This document shows, piece by piece, positions 35,511 to 44,912 of a DNA stretch of 64,000 nucleotides. This DNA is from Planctomyces sp. SH-PL14 (GTDB lineage: Bacteria > Planctomycetota > Planctomycetia > Planctomycetales > Planctomycetaceae). Made by a program: the position numbers and the translations under genes. The notes beneath the pieces were generated by a model. The model saw only the letters and a program-made list of their open reading frames with translations. It did not search any database and was not told the DNA's origin. The stretch spans positions 5,908,001-5,972,000 of the forward strand of contig NZ_CP011270.1 in assembly GCF_001610835.1 (NCBI RefSeq), given 5' to 3'. Position 1 is the first letter of the stretch. Every line of letters starts with the position of its first letter.

Positions 35511-35801
35511 AGCCCCGGGTCCAGGGCTGGAAGCCCTGGCCGCCGGAGGCGCTCGCGTGAGGAACCGTTGTAGGCCACGGACGTCCCCTTTGTGGGGCCA
35601 GCATTGAGGACTCCTTCAACCGATGCCGCTGGGTTTGCAATCCCCGCGGGTTGGTGAGGGGGCATACGGCACGGCGTCCGCGTTTGGAGACGAGATCCTT
35701 CAGACATCTCTCCACAAGAGGGCCTCCGGCGGGCAAGGGGGCCAGAAAAACAACACAGGCCCCCTTGCATCCCCTGACCAGGGTGCCCCTGGACCCGGCT
35801 C
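35511..35801 (+). repeat. Intergenic structured repeat, copy F (expanded hairpin loop)
   Basis: This copy is nearly full length. The left end has CCAGGGCT-gga-AGCCCTGG followed by CCGCCGGAGGC. In the right end the usual three-base loop is replaced by a 14-base A-rich loop (35744-35757), while the stem is kept as an 11-bp perfect pairing (35733-35743 with 35758-35768). The last hairpin is CCAGGG-tgc-CCCTGG. Together with the bases to 35967 it fills the gap upstream of the kinase; no other gene is seen there. Confidence 0.82.
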
Positions 35802-35967
35802 TTTCTCGCCGCGCGAGACAGCGATGATCTTGATTGGGCAGGTCCCACAGCTGTCCCGTCCAGCGGGACGCTCGCTCGACAGGAGTTCGCGGAGCGGGGA
35901 AGATGGCCCCCCACAAGCGGCAATTTTGACACGTTCCCCCCTCCCCCCCGTGGCCGGGGTCAGTGGC

Positions 35968-38379
35968 ATGAGCGGGCAGCACCCTATCGATCCTGATGAC
36001 GAGACGGCTCCCCGCGAGGCTCCGTCGGTGGGAACACGGTCCGCATCGGGAGCGGCATCCGCGGACTCGCTATCGCCGCCGCCCTCTCTGGCTCCCGCGA
36101 TGTCCGACCCATCGAGCCCCCCGCCCAGCCAGGGGGAGCCCCTCCAGCCGACCGTGGACGGCAACGCCGCCTGGGAGGGGCGGACCACCACCGTCGGGCC
36201 TCCCCGCGAGCGGGACCGGAGCTTCGAAGGGACCGACCTGCTGCGGCGGATCGTCGACCCCGGACAGCGCCCCGGGTCGATCGGACGGATCGACCACTAC
36301 GAGGTTCTCTCCGAAATCGGACACGGAGCGATGGGGATCGTCGTCCGCAGCTTCGACACCGCCCTCGAGCGGATCGTCGCCATGAAGCTCATGGCCCCCT
36401 CGCTCCTTCCCAGCGAGACCGCCAAGCAGCGGTTCTTCCGCGAGGCCAAGGTGGCGGCCGGCATCAGCCACCCGAACGTCGTCACCATCCATGCCGTCGG
36501 CCAGTTCAAGAACGTCCCGTACCTCGTGATGGAGTATGTCGACGGCAAGCCTCTGAGCGACCGGATCCGCGAGGGAACGATCCCGGTCGTCGACGTGATC
36601 CGGATCTCCCGGCAGATTGCAGAGGGGCTCGCCGCCGCGCATCGGCACGGTCTCATCCATCGCGACATCAAGCCGGCCAACATCCTCCTCGAGGACAGCA
36701 TCGAGCGGGTCCGGATCGCGGACTTCGGCCTGGCCCGCGTCGCCCTGGAGAGCTCGGACCTTACGTCGCAGGGGGACATCGTCGGGACCCCCTCCTACAT
36801 GTCTCCCGAGCAGGTGGAAGGGGAGCCCCTCGATCCCCGGACCGACCTCTTCAGCGCCGGCTGCGTCATGTACGCCATGCTGACGGGGGCGTCGCCGTTC
36901 CAGGCGGCCAACGCCCTCGCGGCGACGCGGCGGATCGCAACGGCCGAGCCCCGGCCCCTCGCCGATTGCCGTCCCGAGACTCCCCGGCCGCTGAGGGAAC
37001 TCGTGCACGCCCTCCTCCGGAAGCGGCGGGAGGACCGGATTCCCTCGGCCGCCGATCTGGCCACGGCCCTCCGCCGGCTCCAGGTCGACTGGGAATCGAA
37101 CCTGAACCTGCCGACCGTCTCCGTCAGCCGGCCCCCTCGCCCTTGGGGCCGCTGGGCGGCGCTCGGCCTGGTCCCGGTCCTGCTCCTGGCGGCGCTCTAC
37201 GGAGCCCGGACGAAACTGTGGCCCCCAGCCCCGAGCGAGGGGACGGCCGTTTCCCGTCCGGCAGGAACCTCCCCTCCATGGGTCAACTCTCCCTCCGGCG
37301 CGGACCTTCCGGTTCCCGCGGCGGTCGATCCGCCGCAGGCGGGCGCAGGTGGGGCGGTGCGCGGTGTCGTCGGCGGGGGCGAGAAGCGAGCGCGGCTGTG
37401 GGTCAGCTCGGACGGGAAGGCGCCGTTCGTCCGGATTGCCGATGCCCTGGCGGCCGCGAAGCCGGGGGAGACGATCGAGGTCGACGGGGGGACCTACCGC
37501 GAGGCGATCGCGCTTGGGGACCCGATCCGGCACGCGGGGATCCGCATCCGCGGGCCGGGGGCGGGCGCCGCGGCCGTGCTGAGCTCGGAGACAGGGGAAG
37601 CCGTGATCCGCGTGGACGGCGTTCCGGATGTCGAGATCGCCGGGCTGACGATCAACGCCCAGGCCGGTCAGCGGGCGGTTCTCGTCGCCGGCTCCTGCCC
37701 GGGGCTGACGGTGTCGCGATGCCGGCTGCAGGCGATCCACGAGAACGCCTATGCCGGGAGCCTGCTGCACCTGATCCCCGGGACGACCGGGACCGAGGAC
37801 CGGCCGATCCGCGTCGACGAGGTCACCTTCCGGTTCGCGGCGGTCGGTCTCGTCTGCGGGGATGCCAACGGACCGGGGCCGGTCCGCTTTGTCCGGGTGA
37901 CGCGGTGCCGGTTCACCGGACCCCGGAAGGGGGTAGGGCTGCCGGTGATCCTGCTGGGAGAGGTCGAGAACGTCTTTGTGGCGGGGAACCGGATGGATTG
38001 GGGGCAGTCGCCGCTGAGCCTGTCGTTCGCCACGCCGCGTCGCGCCAACGAGGTCCGCTTCGAGTTCAATTCGATCGCCGGGTTCGAGGTCCCGCTGAGC
38101 GTCAACGACAGCCCCCCGAACCAGGGGATCCGCTATGACCGGAACCTGCTGGTCGACGTCGACGGCGTCCCGCAGGAGCGGATGCGGATCGAGGAGATCG
38201 CGATGTGGTTCGCGGGGAATGTCTGGGAGCACCCGGCCGACGAGCAGAAGGAGAAGATCGGGCTCCTGGCGGAGCGGGTGGACCTGGTCCCGTTGCAGAG
38301 CCGGGACGGGGGGGCTCCGGCGTTCCTGGTTCCCGGTTCGGACGAGTTAAAGGCGGGACACAGCCGCTTCGCGCCGTGA
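35968..38379 (+). CDS. Membrane Ser/Thr protein kinase with extracytoplasmic right-handed beta-helix
   Basis: The start at 35968 (MSGQHPIDPDDETAPREAPS) gives 803 residues; an upstream ATG at 35824 is possible but adds a low-quality leader. After a disordered N-terminus (1-105) comes a Hanks-type kinase domain (109-375): glycine loop EIGHGAMGIVV, Lys140, HRD with Asp233 (IHRDIKPANILL), DFG with Asp252, and GTPSYMSPEQ. One membrane helix follows (about 394-413, WAALGLVPVLLLAALYGA). The outside part (about 470-795) is a parallel beta-helix with turns such as VRIADALAAAKPGETIEV, IRVDGVPDVEIAGLTI and LVAGSCPGLTVSRCRL, as in pectate-lyase-like folds. This suggests a carbohydrate or surface-polymer sensor coupled to cytoplasmic phosphorylation. 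Substrates are unknown. Confidence 0.9.
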   Translation: MSGQHPIDPDDETAPREAPSVGTRSASGAASADSLSPPPSLAPAMSDPSSPPPSQGEPLQPTVDGNAAWEGRTTTVGPPRERDRSFEGTDLLRRIVDPGQRPGSIGRIDHYEVLSEIGHGAMGIVVRSFDTALERIVAMKLMAPSLLPSETAKQRFFREAKVAAGISHPNVVTIHAVGQFKNVPYLVMEYVDGKPLSDRIREGTIPVVDVIRISRQIAEGLAAAHRHGLIHRDIKPANILLEDSIERVRIADFGLARVALESSDLTSQGDIVGTPSYMSPEQVEGEPLDPRTDLFSAGCVMYAMLTGASPFQAANALAATRRIATAEPRPLADCRPETPRPLRELVHALLRKRREDRIPSAADLATALRRLQVDWESNLNLPTVSVSRPPRPWGRWAALGLVPVLLLAALYGARTKLWPPAPSEGTAVSRPAGTSPPWVNSPSGADLPVPAAVDPPQAGAGGAVRGVVGGGEKRARLWVSSDGKAPFVRIADALAAAKPGETIEVDGGTYREAIALGDPIRHAGIRIRGPGAGAAAVLSSETGEAVIRVDGVPDVEIAGLTINAQAGQRAVLVAGSCPGLTVSRCRLQAIHENAYAGSLLHLIPGTTGTEDRPIRVDEVTFRFAAVGLVCGDANGPGPVRFVRVTRCRFTGPRKGVGLPVILLGEVENVFVAGNRMDWGQSPLSLSFATPRRANEVRFEFNSIAGFEVPLSVNDSPPNQGIRYDRNLLVDVDGVPQERMRIEEIAMWFAGNVWEHPADEQKEKIGLLAERVDLVPLQSRDGGAPAFLVPGSDELKAGHSRFAP

Positions 38380-38537
38380 GCCGCGGTCGGCCGATGTCAC
38401 GGCGAGCGGAGTCACGGCCCGCGGAACCGGACCGCGCCCGGCGCTGAATCCGCTGCCGACCCCCGGTTTCGGTTGACAGCGAACGAGCTTCGTTGCCAAA
38501 TGCCGGAAGGTTTTCCCGTCGGGCCGGGCAGAGGGAC

Positions 38538-39932
38538 ATGTCGTTGGAATACCCGTATGAGGCCGCGCGCCGGCCGATCCGTTCCATCATCGACACCGGT
38601 CTTGCGGAGGGGGGCGATCCGTACCGCGCGGCCGCGGAACAGGCGGGAGGCACCAGCCCGCTGTCGGCGACCTCTCGCTCGCTCCACGACGCCGCGCAGG
38701 AGCCGTATTGCGGGCCCGATGCCCGCAGCTTTTCCGCGGAGCCGTATGCCGGGTCCGATGCTCGCAGCTTCGCCGCAGAGCCGTATGCCGGGCTCAATGT
38801 TCGCAGCTTCGCCGCGGAACCGTATGCCGGGCTCGGCACGGCGCGGGGCGCCGCTTCGGCCGCTCGCGATTCCGCGGAACCGACTCCGGGGCAGGGGACT
38901 CGGGGGGGCCGGCCGATCCGGGTCGCGTTCGTCTGCTCCTTCCTCTACGGGGCGGGGATCGAGAACTGGATGGTAGGGCTGCGGCAGTATTCCGATCCCG
39001 CCGCCGTGCAGTTCGTCCGGTGCGTCGTGACGACGTCGCTCGTCGATGAGCGGATCGTCCGGCGGCTGGGGATTCCGGTGACCGTGGGGCAGGCGGAGGC
39101 GGTCCGGGCCGCGGCGGTCGACGCCGACGTTCTGATCGTCTCGGGACCCGCTCAGGTCGGCGATTGGCTAGCGGACCGGCCTCGCTGCAGGGTCGTCTTC
39201 GTAGCGCACGGCGACGGGCACTGGACCCGCGATATCCTGAACTGCTGCCGCGGGGTGGTCGACGAGGTGGTGGCGGTCAGCCGCCGGGTGCAGGAGGCGG
39301 TCGGCTCGGGGTTCCGGACGACGGTCATCCACAACGGGATCGATCCGGCGCACCTCGTTGTCACCGAGGATCCCGCTCTTGTCCGGAGGCGGCTGGGGTT
39401 TGGTCCCGACGACTTCGTGCTCGGCTATGTCGGGCGGTTCTCGCCGGAGAAGAACGTCGGGGCGCTCGTCGACGCCGTCGAGCGGCTTCCGGAGGGCTTC
39501 AAGCTGTTGCTTGTCGGGTTCGGGCCGGAGCGGGCGGAGCTGATGGACCGGGCGAACCGGCGGATCCCCGGGCGGTATACGTTCACCGAGGCGCACCAGG
39601 ACCTCGGGGCGCTTTATCACGCGATGGACGCCTTCGGCCTGCCCTCCCTCTCGGAGGGGTACGGCTTGGTCCTGATGGAGGCGATGTTCTGCGGACGGCC
39701 GGTCATCAGCGGCCCGGTCGGGTTCGCTCCGGAGGCGCTGCAGGACCGGGTGAACGGGATGGTGGTCGATGGAACGCCGGAGGGCTTTGCCGGCGCGGCC
39801 CGGCTTCTGCGGGACCATCCGGAGTGGCGGAAGGGGGTCGGGCAGGAGGCGCGGGCCTTTGCACTGCGGTACGGGCTGGCGGCCCGGATGGCGGAGAAGT
39901 ACCGGCGGTTCCTGTCCACCGTGGTCCGCTGA
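38538..39932 (+). CDS. GT4-family glycosyltransferase with N-terminal 13-residue tandem repeat
   Basis: The ATG at 38538 follows a GAGGGA motif and gives 464 residues. The first 125 residues are low complexity and contain four copies of a 13-residue unit, EPYAGSDARSFAA and variants. The catalytic part is a GT-B fold: N-terminal Rossmann domain (RVAFVCSFLYGAGIENW), then the GT4 domain with VIHNGIDPAHL, GYVGRFSPEKNVGALVDAV, the nucleotide-sugar EX7E motif in SEGYGLVLMEAMFCG, and GPVGFAPEAL. Such enzymes transfer sugars from nucleotide donors in polysaccharide or glycoconjugate synthesis. The methyltransferase gene starts 58 bp downstream, suggesting one modification pathway. Confidence 0.88.
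   Translation: MSLEYPYEAARRPIRSIIDTGLAEGGDPYRAAAEQAGGTSPLSATSRSLHDAAQEPYCGPDARSFSAEPYAGSDARSFAAEPYAGLNVRSFAAEPYAGLGTARGAASAARDSAEPTPGQGTRGGRPIRVAFVCSFLYGAGIENWMVGLRQYSDPAAVQFVRCVVTTSLVDERIVRRLGIPVTVGQAEAVRAAAVDADVLIVSGPAQVGDWLADRPRCRVVFVAHGDGHWTRDILNCCRGVVDEVVAVSRRVQEAVGSGFRTTVIHNGIDPAHLVVTEDPALVRRRLGFGPDDFVLGYVGRFSPEKNVGALVDAVERLPEGFKLLLVGFGPERAELMDRANRRIPGRYTFTEAHQDLGALYHAMDAFGLPSLSEGYGLVLMEAMFCGRPVISGPVGFAPEALQDRVNGMVVDGTPEGFAGAARLLRDHPEWRKGVGQEARAFALRYGLAARMAEKYRRFLSTVVR
38700..38855 (+). repeat. Four 39-bp tandem repeats inside the glycosyltransferase gene
   Basis: Units start at 38700, 38739, 38778 and 38817, each 39 bp and encoding EPYxGxxxRSFxA; the last copy is diverged. The repeat is in frame, so copy-number change would not break the gene. 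Confidence 0.85.
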
Positions 39933-39990
39933 GTCGGGGGGGCGGGGCGGGGCGGGTGCGACACGGCGCGGGCCAGCGAGGGAGACTGTG

Positions 39991-40548
39991 ATGCCGATCG
40001 GAAGCTTTGAAGCGGTCCCCACGATTGTCAGCCGGCTGCTAGAGCGGCGTCCGCAGCGCGTCCTCGACGCGGGGCTGGGTTTCGGCTTCTGGGGCTCGGC
40101 GGTCCGGACCTGGCTCGACCTGGGGGTGCGTCCGTGGAAGACGTACCTGGTCGGCGTTGAAGGGTGGAGCGGGTATCGGAACCCGGCTTGGGACCTTTAC
40201 GACCTGATCTTCGAGCAGCCGCTCGAGACCTTTCTGGGCGAGCATGCCGCGACGTACGACTTTGTGATCGCGGGGGACATCCTGGAGCACTTCACCAGGG
40301 AGGCGGGCTGCGGGCTGCTGGCGGGACTGCGGCGGCGGGTTGCTCCGGGGGGGACGCTTATGATCTCGACGCCGGGGATCTTCTTTGAGCAGGGGGCGGT
40401 GTATGGGAACGCTTACGAGGTCCACCGTTCGTTCTGGAGTCCGGACGAGCTGCGCAGCGAGGGGTATGACGTGACGTTTACGGATTGTCGGACGGCGCGG
40501 GGAATGCCGACGACTGTGGCGGAGTGGCGGAATGAGGTGCGCGGGTGA
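39991..40548 (+). CDS. SAM-dependent methyltransferase (class I)
   Basis: The 185-residue product begins MPIGSFEAVPTIVSRLLE. Motif I is VLDAGLGFGFWG (about residues 27-38), followed by VGVEGWSGYRNPAWDLYD, the post-II block YDFVIAGDILEHFTREAG and the motif III-like VAPGGTLMISTPGIFFEQG, typical of class I methyltransferases such as Methyltransf_11/23. The 'ILEHF' block is common in O-methyltransferases of polysaccharide loci. It follows the GT4 gene on the same strand and likely modifies the same glycan; the acceptor is unknown. Confidence 0.85.
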   Translation: MPIGSFEAVPTIVSRLLERRPQRVLDAGLGFGFWGSAVRTWLDLGVRPWKTYLVGVEGWSGYRNPAWDLYDLIFEQPLETFLGEHAATYDFVIAGDILEHFTREAGCGLLAGLRRRVAPGGTLMISTPGIFFEQGAVYGNAYEVHRSFWSPDELRSEGYDVTFTDCRTARGMPTTVAEWRNEVRG

Positions 40549-40588
40549 GTCGTCGGAGGGTGGGCTTGGCGAGGGAGACGCGCGGCGT

Positions 40589-40912
40589 GCTGGCCGGCAC
40601 GGCTATGCCACCTCAAACCCATTGTGCGACGGCAGCCGGGGTCAAGGGGGTCACCCCTTGCCGCCGGAGGCGCTTCGATGAGGAACCGTGGGACACAACG
40701 GACGTCCGCTTTGTGGGACCGGCGGCGAGGACTCCTCCACATCACACAGCTTGCTTTGCAATCCCTGCGGGCTGGTGAGGGGGCATCCGGCACGGTGTCC
40801 GCGCTTGGATACGCCCTCCTTCAGACATCTCTCGACGAGAGGGCCTCCGGCGGGCAAAGGGGCGTTGCCCCTCTGCACTCCCCACCAGGGGGACCCCCTG
40901 GACCCCGGTGAG
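40589..40912 (+). repeat. Intergenic structured repeat, copy G (full length)
   Basis: This full copy has the left end at about 40637-40671 (GGGGTCAAGGGGGTCACCCC) and the right end at 40842-40909, with hairpin CCAGGGG-gac-CCCCTGG. Centre blocks match copy B closely. It fills the gap between the methyltransferase gene and the gene at 40991. Confidence 0.85.
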
Positions 40913-40990
40913 GGTGGCGATGCTGGCAATCGCCGCTCTCGTCGGCACAATGGGCCTACGCACAATCCTTGTGGAATGGGGGGCTCGACC

Positions 40991-43900
40991 ATGTCCGCTG
41001 CGGGACCGAAAGGCAACGTCCGGCTGGCCATCCTGGGCGCACTGCTACTGTCACTCCTGAGCGGCTACCTGCTTCAGCTCCGGCTGGCCGCCGCAGCCCG
41101 CCAGCAGGAACAGGCGGAACGCCAGGTCCGCCTGCTCAAAACCGAACAGCAGGAGGTCCGAGGCGGCCACGTCCCGGACTCCCTCCTCGACCGGCTCTCA
41201 CAAACCCGACGGGACGCGTTTCCCGACGCGGAAGACCAGGCCCGGGAGCTCCGCGGCGAACGCCTTGCCGCGGACGCCAAAGACGAGGACCGTCTCGTCC
41301 TCGAGCCGGCTGTCACCGACGCCGTCGTCTCCGCCGAGTATCTCCAGTTCCGGTTCCGCGAACGCGACGCCTACCGCCGCCTTACAAAAGATGTCGGACC
41401 GGCGCGCGAAGCCGGGGAGGCGTTCCTGACCGCCTACATCTCGCAATACGGAGCGCGGAACAACAATCGCATCAACAACGACGAGCTCCGCCTCCTCGGA
41501 GAGAAGGCGATCGAGGCGGGGAGCCGCGACCCGCTCGTCCGGACCCATCTCGCCAACGTCCAGGCCCTCTCGACCGGTGAGACCGAGGGCCCGCGGTCGA
41601 TGCTGGAAGAGGCGGTCCGCGAACTCCCCTTGACCGGATATCCGCGGATCGTGAAGTCGTACGCGCTCGTGTACCTCCTCGATTTCGACGCGCGGGAGGA
41701 CTGGGCGACGCAGGAGAAGCGGCTCGAAGCGGCCGTCACGGGACTCGTCGAGTGGCTGGCGGAGGAAAAGAGCCATCCCAAGTGGACCCGGAGCGCCTAC
41801 GAGCGGACCTACCGCCTCTGGCGGGCGTGGACGACGAGGTACCGCGACCGACTCCTCGCGGCGCTGCTGGAGTCCGAGACCGCCGATCCGTACGTGACCC
41901 ACACCCTGGCCGGGGAGTACTACGTCGACCGCGCCTGGACGAGCCGCGGCGGCGGGTGGGCCGTCGAAGTCCTGCCGGAGCAGTGGGAGGGGTTCGCGAA
42001 ATACCTCGAGATCGCGACTGGTCATCTGCAGCTCGCCTGGAGCCTGCGGCCCGACCTCCCCTACGCCCCTGAGAGGATGATCCCCATCGCGATGGCGGGG
42101 CACGGGACGGGGAACAGCGAACGGTTCTGGTTCCGGCGGACCCTGGAGGGACAGTGCGATCTCTACAAGGCCTACAACAGCTATCTGTACTCCCTCACAA
42201 GTCGCTGGGGAGGGAGTACGAACCGGATTCTGGCCGTCGGCCGGATGTGCCTGGAAACGGACCGCTTCGACACCTTGATTCCGTATCAGGCGCTCGAGGC
42301 AGTGGAGAAGGTTCGGGACCTGGAGCTCGACAAGGGGGAAACGCTGACCAGCGTCCCCTCCGCCGCCGAGCTCCTTAAGGACTTTCTGGTGCGGCGACGC
42401 GCCTACATCGATCGGAACCGGCTCGGGGACCTCTACGAGGCGAACGGGGCCTACCGCAGCCGCATGATCCAGCTCCTGGAGGCCTGCGGCCTCGTCGTGG
42501 AGACGGGCCCGATCTACCGCGATGCCGGAGCAGACCTGAACTGGACCGAGCTCCGCAAGGGGGGGCGTCCCGGCCGCTACTTCGCCGCGCGGCGCGTGGC
42601 GGAGAGCGATGGGAACTCGTCCCTCATCGCCGCGCTCGACGAGCGGCTCCGGCGGCCGATCGGTCCCGAGGCCCGCGGGACAGGGCTCGACCAGATCGAG
42701 GCGGAATGGAAACTCCTGCGGGGCCAGGCCGCTCCGGCGGTCGGTCCGCATGACTTCTTCCGTCACACCGAGGTGATGATCGGGCAGCTCCGGACGTTCC
42801 TGAAGGGGGAGTGGGTGGGGCTCGATCCGCAGGGGGACCTGTGGGGCTGGGAGCCGTATGCGGACCGCTGGGACGTGGAGAACGGCGTCGGCGTCACGCT
42901 GCACCGCCGCCACGGCGGCGAGCGGCAGCCCTGTCTGCGGCCGCTCATCAACCCGCAGCCCCCGCTCGAGGTCGAAGTGCTCGTGGAAGTCCTCGATCCC
43001 GCTCCGTATCCGGAAGAGATCGGGATCGGCTGGACGCGGGAGAACCGCACGGACCTGATGGACCGGGAGCGGGAGTTTCCGCTCGCCGCGATCGAAGTCG
43101 AGGAGCAGGTCGAGGGGAACCCGCCAAACCGATTCCGGCTGGCTACGGCCCGCGTCGCCTTTGCCACCAGAGCCTTCTCCCGCGTCCCCCTGAGAGGAGC
43201 GGGGCCGCATCGGCTGAAGGTCAAGCTCTGGCCCGGCAATGTGGAGTACCAGGCGGATGATGCCTGGTTCTCGCACGACCTCCCGCAGCCGGTCGCTCCG
43301 GACGGGTTCCTGGCGTTCGGCGCGACCTGGCCTCCCGCGGAGGGGCACGACGGACGGCTGGGGTCGTTCCGGCTGAGCGGGGTCCGCTACCGCCGGCTGA
43401 CGGTCGGACCGCCCCCCGTCTACAACGCTCCGCGGGAGGAGCGGATCCGGTACTGGGCCGAGCGGCGGGAGCGCGATCCCGACGATCTGGTCGCCCGGGT
43501 GAGCTCCGTTCGGCTGCGGCTGGAGCTCCACGAATACGCGGAGGCGCTGGCCGACGCCGAGGCCCTCCTGCGCGAGCGGCCTGCGGTGAATCAGGTCCGG
43601 GTCCTGAAAGGGATGGCCCTCCGGTATCTGGCGCGCTATCCCGAGGCGGTGAGGGAGCTCCAGGCGGCGCTCGAGGAATGGCAGGACACCCCCGACGCCT
43701 GTTGGGTCCTGGCGGAGATCTTCGCCGGGGCGCCCGATCCGGCGGTGCGGAGTGCCGAGAAGAGCCGAGCGCTGGCCGAGTCCTCGCTCAACATGTATCG
43801 GACTCTCCGCCCGTATCAGATGGTCGCGGCGCTGGCCGCGGCCCACGCGGAGAGCGGAGAATTTCCGAAGGCGGTGGAGCTCCAGGAGGAGGCTCTCCGG

Positions 43901-44014
43901 ACGACCGACGCGACCGAACGGGAGATCTACGAGGAGCGGCTGGAACGCTATCGCCAGGGGAAGCCGTTTCGGCTTCCGACGGAGCCGGAGTCGAAGCGGA
44001 AGGGGACCGATTGA
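40991..44014 (+). CDS. Large membrane-anchored protein, DUF4034-like with C-terminal TPR
   Basis: The 1,007-residue protein has a membrane anchor near its start (VRLAILGALLLSLLSGYLL, residues 10-28) followed by a coiled coil (ARQQEQAERQVRLLKTEQQE). A central region with MIPIAMAGHGTGNSERFWF and DLYKAYNSYLYSLTSRWGGS resembles DUF4034, an uncharacterised family. A further beta-rich region (about 640-800) follows, then tetratricopeptide-like helices near the C-terminus (AEALADAEALLRERPAVNQV, YPEAVRELQAALEEWQDTPD). It is most likely anchored with its bulk outside the cytoplasm, acting as a scaffold. The function is unknown. Start chosen at the ATG that precedes the anchor helix. Confidence 0.75.
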   Translation: MSAAGPKGNVRLAILGALLLSLLSGYLLQLRLAAAARQQEQAERQVRLLKTEQQEVRGGHVPDSLLDRLSQTRRDAFPDAEDQARELRGERLAADAKDEDRLVLEPAVTDAVVSAEYLQFRFRERDAYRRLTKDVGPAREAGEAFLTAYISQYGARNNNRINNDELRLLGEKAIEAGSRDPLVRTHLANVQALSTGETEGPRSMLEEAVRELPLTGYPRIVKSYALVYLLDFDAREDWATQEKRLEAAVTGLVEWLAEEKSHPKWTRSAYERTYRLWRAWTTRYRDRLLAALLESETADPYVTHTLAGEYYVDRAWTSRGGGWAVEVLPEQWEGFAKYLEIATGHLQLAWSLRPDLPYAPERMIPIAMAGHGTGNSERFWFRRTLEGQCDLYKAYNSYLYSLTSRWGGSTNRILAVGRMCLETDRFDTLIPYQALEAVEKVRDLELDKGETLTSVPSAAELLKDFLVRRRAYIDRNRLGDLYEANGAYRSRMIQLLEACGLVVETGPIYRDAGADLNWTELRKGGRPGRYFAARRVAESDGNSSLIAALDERLRRPIGPEARGTGLDQIEAEWKLLRGQAAPAVGPHDFFRHTEVMIGQLRTFLKGEWVGLDPQGDLWGWEPYADRWDVENGVGVTLHRRHGGERQPCLRPLINPQPPLEVEVLVEVLDPAPYPEEIGIGWTRENRTDLMDREREFPLAAIEVEEQVEGNPPNRFRLATARVAFATRAFSRVPLRGAGPHRLKVKLWPGNVEYQADDAWFSHDLPQPVAPDGFLAFGATWPPAEGHDGRLGSFRLSGVRYRRLTVGPPPVYNAPREERIRYWAERRERDPDDLVARVSSVRLRLELHEYAEALADAEALLRERPAVNQVRVLKGMALRYLARYPEAVRELQAALEEWQDTPDACWVLAEIFAGAPDPAVRSAEKSRALAESSLNMYRTLRPYQMVAALAAAHAESGEFPKAVELQEEALRTTDATEREIYEERLERYRQGKPFRLPTEPESKRKGTD

Positions 44015-44306
44015 CGCGGCGCGTTCCCGGTTCCGGCAGCGATAGGGTGAAACACCGGCCGGAGATCCCGTTTGGTCTTCTGGAAAGCGGCCATTCCTCC
44101 TATGACTCCATGGCGTGCTGGCCGGCACGACTTCCGCGACCTTCCTTCCATGGCCCCCCGCCCGGTCCCGCGGGGCGCTGGTGAGGCAAATTGCATCGGG
44201 TGTCATGCGGTGGTAGGCTGTGGTGACGGTGCGTTGTGCAGTTGCGGCAGCCGTCTTTCCGCTGGCAAGGTTCGATGCGGGACGAGGTTTTCTGAATGGT
44301 GTCGAG

Positions 44307-44912
44307 ATGCCGCCGGTAGACATGAATCCAACCTGGCTCCACGAGCTGCGAAGCGGGGACGCCTCGGCGATTCAAAAGTTGTGGGAGACCTTTTCTGAGC
44401 GTCTGGTGAAGCTGGCTGAAAAGAACGTCCGCTCCATCTCCCGACCCACCACGGACCAGGACGACGTTACGAGCAGCGTCTTCAAGAGCATCTGGAGAGG
44501 GGCCAAGGCCGGGCGGTTCCGCGACGTTAAGTCCTCCGAAGAAGTGTGGTGGATCCTGGCCGCCATGGCCCGCCGCAAGTGCATCGACCACGCCCGCCGC
44601 GAACAGGCCCTCAAGCGGGGCGGCACCGCCCCCGTGTTTTCCCTGAACGACATCGGGCCGAACTGGATCGAAACGATCGTCTCCCGCGAGCCGGACCAGA
44701 AGCTCGTGATCTCCATGGAGGACGAATACACGCACCTGATGCGGCTCATCGACGACGACATCGTCTGCCGGGTCGTGACCCTTCGAATCGAGGGACTGAC
44801 CGTCAAGGAGATCGCGGCCGAGATGGACTTGTCCGTTCCGACCGTGGAGCGGAAGATCCGCTACGCCCGCGAGGTCTGGAAGGACAGCCTCTCCCATGCT
44901 CCCGAAGAATGA
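44307..44912 (+). CDS. ECF-type RNA polymerase sigma factor
   Basis: The start at 44307 gives 201 residues (a second ATG at 44322 is possible). Region 2 is represented by AIQKLWETFSERLVKLAEKN, QDDVTSSVFKSIWRGAKAGR and VWWILAAMARRKCIDHARRE, and region 4 by VTLRIEGLTVKEIAAEMDLS with the helix-turn-helix VPTVERKIRYAREVW. It fits the planctomycete ECF groups linked to Ser/Thr kinases (sigma-70 ECF/SigAH type). Its last 17 bases overlap the start of the kinase gene, so the two are translationally coupled. In such pairs the kinase is thought to control the sigma factor by phosphorylation instead of an anti-sigma factor; that is inference here. Confidence 0.93.
   Translation: MPPVDMNPTWLHELRSGDASAIQKLWETFSERLVKLAEKNVRSISRPTTDQDDVTSSVFKSIWRGAKAGRFRDVKSSEEVWWILAAMARRKCIDHARREQALKRGGTAPVFSLNDIGPNWIETIVSREPDQKLVISMEDEYTHLMRLIDDDIVCRVVTLRIEGLTVKEIAAEMDLSVPTVERKIRYAREVWKDSLSHAPEE

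Noticed and set aside
38700-38855. 39-bp repeats considered as a CRISPR or intergenic satellite
   Set aside because: They are contiguous without spacers and lie in frame within a glycosyltransferase gene.
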